A stretch of 42,365 bases of DNA from Acidimicrobiales bacterium (GTDB taxonomy: Bacteria; Actinomycetota; Acidimicrobiia; Acidimicrobiales; Ilumatobacteraceae). Of the stretch, positions 23,286-30,855 are shown piece after piece. Under the pieces are notes generated by a model that was given only the letters and a program-made list of their open reading frames with translations, made no database searches and was not told the DNA's origin. Location of the stretch: the NCBI GenBank assembly GCA_030832455.1, contig JAURJB010000008.1, positions 1 through 42,365 of the forward strand, read 5' to 3'. A program made the position numbers and the translations under genes. Position 1 is the stretch's first letter; every line of letters begins with the position of its first letter.

Positions 23286-24959
23286 GTGAATTTTGAGCGC
23301 GACTTCCATATTGATCGAATGAAGTCCGAGCAATTTGATGTGCTGGTGATTGGCGGAGGCATTACAGGCGTTGGTGTGGCACTTGATGCAGCATCTCGAG
23401 GTTTGCGCGTAGCCCTCGTCGAGAAAGACGATTTCTCATCGGGCACCTCTTCAAAAAGCAGCAAACTCATCCACGGCGGATTGCGCTACCTGCAACAAGG
23501 CGAGATCGGTTTGGTGTATGAAGCCCTTCACGAGCGTCAGCGTCTGCGCAAAAATGCTCCGCATCTTGTACAGCTATTGCCGTTCATGATCCCTATTCTC
23601 ACCAAAGATGGTGTGGTCTCTCGCAAGATTGCGCGTGCACTAGGCAGTGCTTTATGGATGTACGACTTAACGGGTGGATGGAGAATCGGCAAGTTCCATC
23701 GCCGACTCAAAGCAAAAGCTGCACACGCCCATCTTCCAACGATGCCATTTGAGAAATTGGCCAGCGCGTACTTGTACTACGACGCCGCAGCAGACGACTC
23801 ACGTCTATGTGTCGCTCTTGCTCGAACCGCAGCACAGCATGGTGCCGCAATTGCAAACCAATGCCGCGTAACAAAGATTGTTCATGATGAACAAGGAATT
23901 GCTCGTGGCGCCCAGGTGCACCCCACTGATGGTGATCCATTCACCATTCGTGCCACGACGGTGGTGAATGCTGCTGGTGTTTGGGCCGATGAGGTTCGTC
24001 AGGCCGATGAAGGCACTAATCCACATAGCATTCGTCCCGCCAAAGGCATCCATGTCACCGTGCCGTGGGAAAAAGTACGCAATGACATCGCGATCGTGAT
24101 TCCTGTGCGCAGAGACAAGCGCAGCCTGTTTGTTGTTCCATGGATTCCACATGGCGATGGCACCTACAAATACACCTATATAGGCACCACAGATACCGAC
24201 TTTGCGGGTGGCGTAAACGAATCGCAAACCAGTGCTGAAGACATTCATTATGTCCTTGAGGCATTGAACCAATCCATCACCACCAAGGTGACCGTCGATG
24301 ACGTAACTGCTGTGTGGTCAGGTTTACGTCCACTTGTCAGCAATGAAGACGGTTCTGCAGCTACAGGCAAAACAGCTGACTTGTCGCGTAAACACAAAGT
24401 AAAGGTTTCACCTTCTGGCGTGATCTCCATCATGGGTGGAAAGTTGACGACCTACCGCAAAATGTCAGAGCACACGGTTGACGAAGTGGTGAAACATACG
24501 GGCAAGGCACGAAAGTGCAAAACAAAAAATTTGTCGATCATTGGTGCTGCCGGATTTAGGCCATCAATGCTGAAAGGCCCAGATGCTCATTTGGCCGAGC
24601 GTTTCGGCTCCGAAATGAACGCGATCAAAGACCTCATTACCCAGAACTCATCGTTGGGCGAACCTCTCGTTGTCGGCTTGCCCTACTTGCGCGCCGAGGC
24701 CGTGTTTGCCTGCCGCAATGAAATGGCCCAAACACTCGATGACGTGTTGTCGCGACGCACACGAGCACGCATCATCAACCGTCGTGCCACATTGGATAGC
24801 GCTCGCAGCGTTGCCGAACTGATGGCTGGCGAACTGAACTGGGATTCCGCCGAAATCGATCGACAGATTTCTGAATTTGTTGATTCATGCTCACGCGAAG
24901 AAGCAGCCGGCATGGTCAGTGAAGCCGAGTTCCTCGCTTCTCAGTACCACCTCCGATAG
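23286..24959 (+). CDS. glpD: FAD-dependent glycerol-3-phosphate dehydrogenase
   Basis: A 557-aa GlpD. The FAD-binding fold is VLVIGGGITGVGVALDAASR (about 19-38), followed by SSGTSSKSSKLIHGGLRYLQ, the family signature, and the mid-protein TTVVNAAGVWADEVR and SIMGGKLTTYRKM. The C-terminal cap domain (from about 390) has AEAVFACRNEMAQTLDDVLSRRTRAR. It oxidises sn-glycerol-3-phosphate to dihydroxyacetone phosphate and feeds electrons to quinone at the membrane. It leads a cluster with an alkyl-DHAP-synthase-like flavoprotein and a glycerol-kinase-like gene. Confidence 0.94.
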   Translation: MNFERDFHIDRMKSEQFDVLVIGGGITGVGVALDAASRGLRVALVEKDDFSSGTSSKSSKLIHGGLRYLQQGEIGLVYEALHERQRLRKNAPHLVQLLPFMIPILTKDGVVSRKIARALGSALWMYDLTGGWRIGKFHRRLKAKAAHAHLPTMPFEKLASAYLYYDAAADDSRLCVALARTAAQHGAAIANQCRVTKIVHDEQGIARGAQVHPTDGDPFTIRATTVVNAAGVWADEVRQADEGTNPHSIRPAKGIHVTVPWEKVRNDIAIVIPVRRDKRSLFVVPWIPHGDGTYKYTYIGTTDTDFAGGVNESQTSAEDIHYVLEALNQSITTKVTVDDVTAVWSGLRPLVSNEDGSAATGKTADLSRKHKVKVSPSGVISIMGGKLTTYRKMSEHTVDEVVKHTGKARKCKTKNLSIIGAAGFRPSMLKGPDAHLAERFGSEMNAIKDLITQNSSLGEPLVVGLPYLRAEAVFACRNEMAQTLDDVLSRRTRARIINRRATLDSARSVAELMAGELNWDSAEIDRQISEFVDSCSREEAAGMVSEAEFLASQYHLR

Positions 24960-24974
24960 GCGTAACCTCGGTGC

Positions 24975-26468
24975 ATGACACAGCCGACCGAACCTATTGA
25001 GTTCGCTGGTGCTGCAGACGACATTGTCAGCAGATTCGCTGGCAATAACGATCTCAACGCTGCCGCTCTAGACGCACTGAGTGCCATTTGCCCCACCACA
25101 ACAGATGCACAATCCACCGCCGAACACGGAAGAGATTGGTGGCCACTCGCGATGCACTGGGCGTTGCAAGGCAAAACTCCACGTCGAGCCGGCGCGGTAT
25201 GCACACCAACTAACTCCATCCAAGTTGCAGCGATTGTTGCAGTGTGCAATGCGCACGACTTACCGCTGACAGTTGCAGGTGGTCGCAGCGGAGTATGCGG
25301 AAGTTCTGTTCCGTTGTACGGAGGCGTTGTTTTAGATGTCACCGCGATGCAAGGTATTGTTTCCGTCGACACAGTTTCAGGAATTGTCGAAGTGCTTCCC
25401 GGCACCTTCGGACCAGACTTTGAAAACGAACTGCAATCGAAGTTTCAACTCACCGTTGGCCACTTCCCACAGTCGTTCGATATTTCAACCATCGGTGGAT
25501 GGGTTGCGTGCAGAGGTGCTGGCCAATACTCCACGCGCTACGGGAAAATTGAAGACATGGTTGTTGGCCTTGAAGTAGTTCTGGCAAACGGCGACATTGT
25601 GCGCACTGGTGGTGCGCCTGCTGCAGCGATTGGCCCAGATCTCACCTCGCTCTTTGTTGGCAGCGAGGGAACACTAGGCGTGATCACAAAAGTGTGGTTA
25701 CGTGCGCATCCTGTAGCCCAGTTTCAGGCGCGTGCCGCATATGTATTCCCCTCGTTTGCCGACGGCATGCACGCATGTCGTGATTCGGTACGTAATGGCG
25801 CGACACCTGCAGTACTTCGCTTGTATGACGAAATCGAAAGTAAGCGATCACACGGGCTTGATGGAACACAGTGCACCCTGCTTGTTCTTGACGAAGGTGA
25901 TGAGCGCTTAGTGAAAGCAACACTGGACATCGTTCGCGAATGTGCGATAAGTAATCACGGAAGAGTCGGAGATGTTGAGTTAGTAGAAAAGTGGCTGCAT
26001 CACCGCAATGACACCAGCGGGCTGCAAGCACTCACCCGCAAGGGATACATCGTGGACACCATGGAAGTATCAGCGCCATGGTCCAAGCTGGAATCCATCT
26101 TTAATGACGTGCGCACGGCGTTCATGTCAGCAGTTGGGGCACGGTCTGCATCGTGCCACCTATCGCACAGCTACCTCGATGGCGCATGCCTATATTTCAC
26201 CTTTGCCGGAGACAAAACCGACGCCGTAGAAGACAACTACATCGCCATGTGGAACGCTGGTCAACGCGCAGCAATTGCATGCGGAGCAAGTGTCTCGCAT
26301 CATCATGGAATTGGTATCAATCGCGCTCGCTTCATGCAGGAATCACTCGGCAACGCTCTGCAATTACTGCAGGGTTTGAAGAACACATTGGATCCGAAGG
26401 ACCTACTTAATCCCGGAAAGATTGGGTTGACTTCGCTGCGAAACAATGGTCGCCAGGTGTGGCCGTGA
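24975..26468 (+). CDS. FAD-binding oxidoreductase, alkyl-DHAP synthase-like
   Basis: A 497-aa VAO-type flavoprotein. The FAD-binding domain has LTVAGGRSGVCGSSVPLYGG and GSEGTLGVITKVWLRAHP. The C-terminal cap has CHLSHSYLDGACLYFTFAG and SHHHGIGINRARF, both typical of alkyldihydroxyacetonephosphate synthase, where the histidines line the active site. That enzyme uses acyl-DHAP, and DHAP is made by GlpD next door. Whether this protein makes ether lipids or oxidises another glycerol- or lactate-like compound is not settled. It starts 15 nt after glpD; its end overlaps the kinase start. Confidence 0.85.
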   Translation: MTQPTEPIEFAGAADDIVSRFAGNNDLNAAALDALSAICPTTTDAQSTAEHGRDWWPLAMHWALQGKTPRRAGAVCTPTNSIQVAAIVAVCNAHDLPLTVAGGRSGVCGSSVPLYGGVVLDVTAMQGIVSVDTVSGIVEVLPGTFGPDFENELQSKFQLTVGHFPQSFDISTIGGWVACRGAGQYSTRYGKIEDMVVGLEVVLANGDIVRTGGAPAAAIGPDLTSLFVGSEGTLGVITKVWLRAHPVAQFQARAAYVFPSFADGMHACRDSVRNGATPAVLRLYDEIESKRSHGLDGTQCTLLVLDEGDERLVKATLDIVRECAISNHGRVGDVELVEKWLHHRNDTSGLQALTRKGYIVDTMEVSAPWSKLESIFNDVRTAFMSAVGARSASCHLSHSYLDGACLYFTFAGDKTDAVEDNYIAMWNAGQRAAIACGASVSHHHGIGINRARFMQESLGNALQLLQGLKNTLDPKDLLNPGKIGLTSLRNNGRQVWP

Positions 26469-27910
26469 GCGTGCTCGTCGTTGATGTTGGAACCACTGGT
26501 CTGCGTGCTGCCGTTGTTTCCCCGGATGGAACCATTGAGCACCTCAATTACGAAAAGTGCTCACCAATGTCACCGTTTCCAGGACTCGTGGAGTTCGATG
26601 CACTCGCGATGCGTGATGCAATTTTGCGTGTTGCACGAATGTCGCTTGCCCAAGCAGGAAAAGTTGAGGCAATCGGAATTACTACGCAACGAGCATCGAC
26701 CGTCATATGGGATGCTCACACTGGGATTCCGCTCGGCCCCGCACTGTCGTGGCAAGACTTGCGAACTGTTGGCGAGTGCATTACTGCAAAGATTGAGCAC
26801 GGCCTCACACTTGCACCCAACCAGACTGCGACCAAGGCATCGTGGATGTTAAAGAACTACGTAATTCCTGCGGGAGCCGACATCAAGATCGGAACGGTTG
26901 ATACGTGGGTTGCTTCGGTGTTATCGGGTGGAGCACTGCATGTCACCGATCATTCCAATGCCGCTGTCACAGGTTTGCTTGATCCACTCACACAAACATG
27001 GTCGACACGATCACTGTCGTTGATGGGCATTGATGAATCAATGTTGCCTCGAGTGGTGACGTCAGGCGGCGTGGTTGGATATGCAACCGAGTTAGATGGC
27101 GCGCCACCAATTGCTGGAATTGTCGGCGATCAGCAAGGATCACTCATTGGGCAAGGTTGCATCGTGCCTGGAAAAACAAAAATTACATTTGGTACTGGTG
27201 GCATGCTAGATATTTTCACAGGTGATGCTGCTCCACAATCGGCCCAGCGAAGCACTGGTGGCACGTTTCCGATCATTACGTACAGCGATGCGCAGTCAGT
27301 GAACTGGGGCGCTGAAGCCATCATGTTGTCGGCAGGAACAAACATTGATTGGTTGTGCACCGATATGCAACTCATTGATTCTCCGCACGAGAGCCACGAT
27401 GTTGCTGCACAATGCAATACCACTGATGGTGTGGTGTATGTGCCAGCACTGCTTGGACTCGGTACACCGCGTTGGGACTACGGTGCACGCGGATCGCTGT
27501 TTGGTCTGACGCGCGGCACCAACCGCAGCCATATCGTGCGTGCCGTTCTCGAAGGCATCGCACATCGCGGTACCGACCTGATCGAGGCAGCCGAAGTTGA
27601 TTCTGGTTTGTCCATCACCTCTGTGCGCATCGATGGCGGGATGAGCAAGAACGCCACATTCGTCCAAGCGTTGGCGAATGCCTCCCAACGAAATGTCGAA
27701 GTGTCTCCCGTCACCGAGGCCACCACTCTGGGGGCAGCGTTCCTGGCAGGAGTGGCAACCGGTACATGGAAATCCTTATCTGAGGCTGTCAGCACATGGA
27801 TCCCAGCCCAGGTGGTAAGCCCGAGCGCCTCCCTCGACCGAGGCCAATGGACGGAAGCGCTGAACCGAGCCGCGGGCTGGATACCCGAGTTATCTGCTCT
27901 TGACTTCTAG
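26465..27910 (+). CDS. FGGY-family carbohydrate kinase, glycerol kinase-like
   Basis: About 481 aa. Both FGGY halves are present: the N-terminal VLVVDVGTTGLRAAVV and ITTQRASTVIWD, the central GDQQGSLIGQGCIVPGKTK with FGTGGMLDIFTG, and the C-terminal VRIDGGMSKNATFVQALA and TEATTLGAAFLAGVATGTW. These match glycerol kinase better than xylulokinase. It would make glycerol-3-phosphate for GlpD. The GTG at 26465 overlaps the previous stop as GTGA; another in-frame GTG lies 6 nt earlier. glpF is absent, so glycerol entry is not explained here. Confidence 0.85.
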   Translation: MSVLVVDVGTTGLRAAVVSPDGTIEHLNYEKCSPMSPFPGLVEFDALAMRDAILRVARMSLAQAGKVEAIGITTQRASTVIWDAHTGIPLGPALSWQDLRTVGECITAKIEHGLTLAPNQTATKASWMLKNYVIPAGADIKIGTVDTWVASVLSGGALHVTDHSNAAVTGLLDPLTQTWSTRSLSLMGIDESMLPRVVTSGGVVGYATELDGAPPIAGIVGDQQGSLIGQGCIVPGKTKITFGTGGMLDIFTGDAAPQSAQRSTGGTFPIITYSDAQSVNWGAEAIMLSAGTNIDWLCTDMQLIDSPHESHDVAAQCNTTDGVVYVPALLGLGTPRWDYGARGSLFGLTRGTNRSHIVRAVLEGIAHRGTDLIEAAEVDSGLSITSVRIDGGMSKNATFVQALANASQRNVEVSPVTEATTLGAAFLAGVATGTWKSLSEAVSTWIPAQVVSPSASLDRGQWTEALNRAAGWIPELSALDF

Positions 27911-27965
27911 ATTGTTAGCGCCCCATTGGGCAAGGATTTGTCGGATTTTTGAAAGGAACACCCAC

Positions 27966-28514
27966 GTGACCAACGCGCAAGCACGCTCTCCGCGTAGCAC
28001 GCCACCCGCGCAACCAACAGAAGCAGACAAGCAACTGCTTCAAATTGCTCAGGGAGTCGAAATCACCGCCCACGACCTTTACAAGAAGGCAGCTGACTCG
28101 GGAAAGTTCGCAGGTGATGAACTTGCAATGATCACGATGTTTGGCGAGCACCACAATATGTACGCTCAAGCAATCAATGGATTAATCGGCAAGGCTGCAA
28201 CCAATCAGCGCAACGAGTCGCTGTACTCCACCCATGTTGGTCAACTTGGTTCTGCACAATCCGCGTACAGCGCATTGCAAAACGTAGAAAACACTGTTGC
28301 AGCAACAAACACCGACATCCTTGGACAACTGCAGGGAATTGATGCTGTCAGAGTTCTTGCATCGATCATCACCATCGAGGCACGTCAGGCAGCAGTCTTT
28401 GGAACACTTCCAGGACTCAACCTCACTTCTGCTCTTGATAAGAGTGCCAACTCACTTGCTCCCTCAATTCCACAAGCCCCAGAGGCATCTACTGAAACAA
28501 CGGTGGCACCATGA
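27966..28514 (+). CDS. Ferritin-like domain protein, no signal peptide
   Basis: A 182-aa mostly helical protein. Helices carry GVEITAHDLYKKAADSG, FGEHHNMYAQAINGLIG, LQNVENTVAATNTDILGQL and IITIEARQAAVFGTLPG, the layout of Ferritin_2/DUF4439-type domains. The last motif has Gln where a diiron His is expected (EARQ against DEARH in its neighbour), so the metal site may be incomplete. Ends are proline/threonine-rich and probably disordered. A GTG start follows GAAAGGA. It overlaps the next gene as ATGA. No export signal is visible although its partner has one. Confidence 0.78.
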   Translation: MTNAQARSPRSTPPAQPTEADKQLLQIAQGVEITAHDLYKKAADSGKFAGDELAMITMFGEHHNMYAQAINGLIGKAATNQRNESLYSTHVGQLGSAQSAYSALQNVENTVAATNTDILGQLQGIDAVRVLASIITIEARQAAVFGTLPGLNLTSALDKSANSLAPSIPQAPEASTETTVAP

Positions 28515-29314
28515 ACAACATCACTCGTCGTGACGCACTTCGCGTAAGTGGTCTCACCGTATTCGGAGCCACATTCTTGGCTGCGTGCGGTAAACAATCT
28601 GGCGTACAGCAAAGTGACAACATCTCCTCAGAAGGCGAAGCGACTCCGCTTGCTGAACTCCCTGAAGGCGTTGTGAATGATGTGGTGCTATTGCGCACTG
28701 CTGCTTCGCTTGAGTACAACGCAATTGATACCTACACTGCTGCACTTGACGGTGGACTACTGACTGGTGATTACGCAAAACTTACCGATGCTGTAAAGCG
28801 TTTCCGTGACGATCACATCGCTCACGCAAGTGCGCTAAACGGACTTATTGTTGCGCTAGGCGGAAAAGAACACACATGCGCAAACGAGCGCATTCATCGC
28901 ATCTACATTCAGCCAGCGCTCGAACTGATCACAGCGAGCGACAACCCCGACTTGGCAAAAGACGTTGTTGCTCTTGCACATGCATTGGAAAACGTCGCAA
29001 CCCAGACATACCAGGGCGTAGTGACATCACTCAGTGCTCCAAACTTGCGCGCCGATGCGATTCGCATCGCTCAAGACGAGGCACGTCACGCTGTAGTCCT
29101 CGCACAAGTATTGAACGGTGGTTACGCCTCCGTTGGCCCAACCACCAACGAAGCCACAGGCAAACCGAACATCGCTTCAGTCCCAGCTCCATACGGTCCT
29201 TTAGCAACCATTCCGCTGACGATTGGTGCACCAAGTGCTGAAGGCTTGAAAACATCTCTTTCTCTTGAGACACCAAGCCTCAACAGCCTCATCTACGACT
29301 ACGTCTCCTGCTAA
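28511..29314 (+). CDS. Tat-exported lipoprotein with ferritin-like domain
   Basis: A 267-aa protein starting MNNITRRDALRVSGLTVFG with twin arginines, a hydrophobic stretch and the lipobox LAAC (cysteine at about residue 26), predicting Tat export folded and lipid anchoring. The mature part is a four-helix ferritin-like domain: LRTAASLEYNAIDTYTAAL, DDHIAHASALNGLIVALGG, ALENVATQTYQGVV and AQDEARHAVVLAQVL, with a full set of Glu/His ligands. Tat export fits a metal loaded in the cytoplasm. It is translationally coupled to the signal-less ferritin-like gene before it. Role in iron storage or redox defence is inferred. Confidence 0.85.
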   Translation: MNNITRRDALRVSGLTVFGATFLAACGKQSGVQQSDNISSEGEATPLAELPEGVVNDVVLLRTAASLEYNAIDTYTAALDGGLLTGDYAKLTDAVKRFRDDHIAHASALNGLIVALGGKEHTCANERIHRIYIQPALELITASDNPDLAKDVVALAHALENVATQTYQGVVTSLSAPNLRADAIRIAQDEARHAVVLAQVLNGGYASVGPTTNEATGKPNIASVPAPYGPLATIPLTIGAPSAEGLKTSLSLETPSLNSLIYDYVSC

Positions 29315-29325
29315 TTACTCCCCCG

Positions 29326-29331
29326 TACACT
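29326..29331 (+). promoter_or_regulatory. -10 hexamer of rnpB
   Basis: TACACT ends 6 nt before the first base of RNase P helix P1, fixing the usual -10 to start distance in this genome. Confidence 0.6.
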
Positions 29332-29337
29332 GACCTC

Positions 29338-29705
<368 letters not shown>

Positions 29706-29707
29706 AC

Positions 29708-30139
29708 TTAAGCATTGGTGTCCTTAACTTTCGTATACGTCCAGTACAACAGTGCAGCGCCAATCAGCTCGAGTGGAATGTTGATAAGCCCACGGTCAAA
29801 CACCGGTAATGCGTAATCGCCAAACTGCAACCCAGAGATTGGCCACCAAAACATCTTGGTGTTCGTAAATGCGCCATCGAACACCAAGTGCAGAAACATG
29901 CCAATAACGAAGGCGAGCATTTTGCTTCGAGACTTCTTGCGTCCATACGTAATCAACATGACCACAGCCATAATTGCCACCATGGTGACCAAACTGTGAA
30001 GTGGGCCTGCGTGACCGAGAAACACCTCAATGGCATCGGGAGCAAGTGCGCCTGCAACGACTAGCCGATACACAAACTTCTTATCGTGGAATACAAACCA
30101 TATGGTTGCAATGGATGTGCCGATAAACCAAAAGAACAT
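29708..30139 (-). CDS. Small multi-TM membrane protein, possibly YdjM/DUF457-like
   Basis: A 143-aa protein with about four membrane segments. It keeps HAGPLHSLVTMVAIMAVV and FVIGMFLHLVFDGAF; the GPLHSL and HLVFD histidine/aspartate pattern recalls the membrane metal-dependent hydrolase (YdjM/DUF457) family. The protein is shorter than usual and function is unknown. It is 6 nt downstream of the zinc-ribbon gene and its stop ends 2 nt from the 3' end of rnpB on the other strand, so transcripts must collide or overlap there. Confidence 0.75.
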   Translation of the reverse strand: MFFWFIGTSIATIWFVFHDKKFVYRLVVAGALAPDAIEVFLGHAGPLHSLVTMVAIMAVVMLITYGRKKSRSKMLAFVIGMFLHLVFDGAFTNTKMFWWPISGLQFGDYALPVFDRGLINIPLELIGAALLYWTYTKVKDTNA

Positions 30140-30145
30140 GACTTC

Positions 30146-30853
30146 CTAAAATACGATAAAACTGCCGCAATGCGGGCATTCTGGAAACTCATCAACAGGC
30201 ATTGCACGCATTGAGTTGATTTCGCCCTGCGAGATGTCAAGGTGGCACGAACCACACGTCGGCCCCGTCAAACGACACACTGCCCCATCTGGGCGATGCT
30301 TGCGCTTTGCTTCATACGTCGACATCAATGATGGCGCAACGACAAGTGCTTGGGCGCTTCGCTGTTCGATAAGAGCGGCGATTTCCGCGTCAATCTTTTG
30401 CTTAACCGAACTCAATGCCATCGTTGCAGAAGCTAACGAACTTTTTGCACTTACTTGCAATGGACCAAGTTCGCTCTTCCTAAGTTCGGCAGTTTCTACG
30501 ACGCCCATGAGTTCAAGCTCACGGTCGTCAAGCAAACTTCTTTCGGTTGTCACTATTGCGATCTCGTGCTGAAGTGCCTCTGCTTCGCGAGGCGCAATTA
30601 CAGTTTTCAATTGCTTATTTAACTTGATCAGTTTGTCATCGTGTTCGTGCGAGAGGCGATCGACTTTTGTGATCTCCGTATTCGCAGCGACGATCTCTGT
30701 ATCGCACACCGCAATCTGTGCATCTATTTCGGAAAGCGATTTTTTTGCACTGTCACGATCGATCGTTTCTTGAAGATGAGTCAAGCGATGTTTCGCCTGC
30801 GATATCGCAATATCTGTTGTTTGCACTGCGAGAAGATCGTTCAGTGCTGACAT
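30146..30853 (-). CDS. Coiled-coil C4 zinc-ribbon protein (CT398/DUF164 family)
   Basis: A 235-aa protein. Residues about 15-165 form a long antiparallel coiled coil rich in Glu, Lys and Leu, with the central APREAEALQHEI. The C-terminus is a zinc ribbon with ligands in TCGSCHLDIS and CPHCGSFIVF. This matches the CT398/Rv2229c family, often beside rnpB or RNase H genes in Actinobacteria and suggested to act in secretion or nucleic-acid transactions. Function is not established. It begins 2 nt after the PBP stop. Confidence 0.9.
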   Translation of the reverse strand: MSALNDLLAVQTTDIAISQAKHRLTHLQETIDRDSAKKSLSEIDAQIAVCDTEIVAANTEITKVDRLSHEHDDKLIKLNKQLKTVIAPREAEALQHEIAIVTTERSLLDDRELELMGVVETAELRKSELGPLQVSAKSSLASATMALSSVKQKIDAEIAALIEQRSAQALVVAPSLMSTYEAKRKHRPDGAVCRLTGPTCGSCHLDISQGEINSMRAMPVDEFPECPHCGSFIVF

Positions 30854-30855
30854 GA

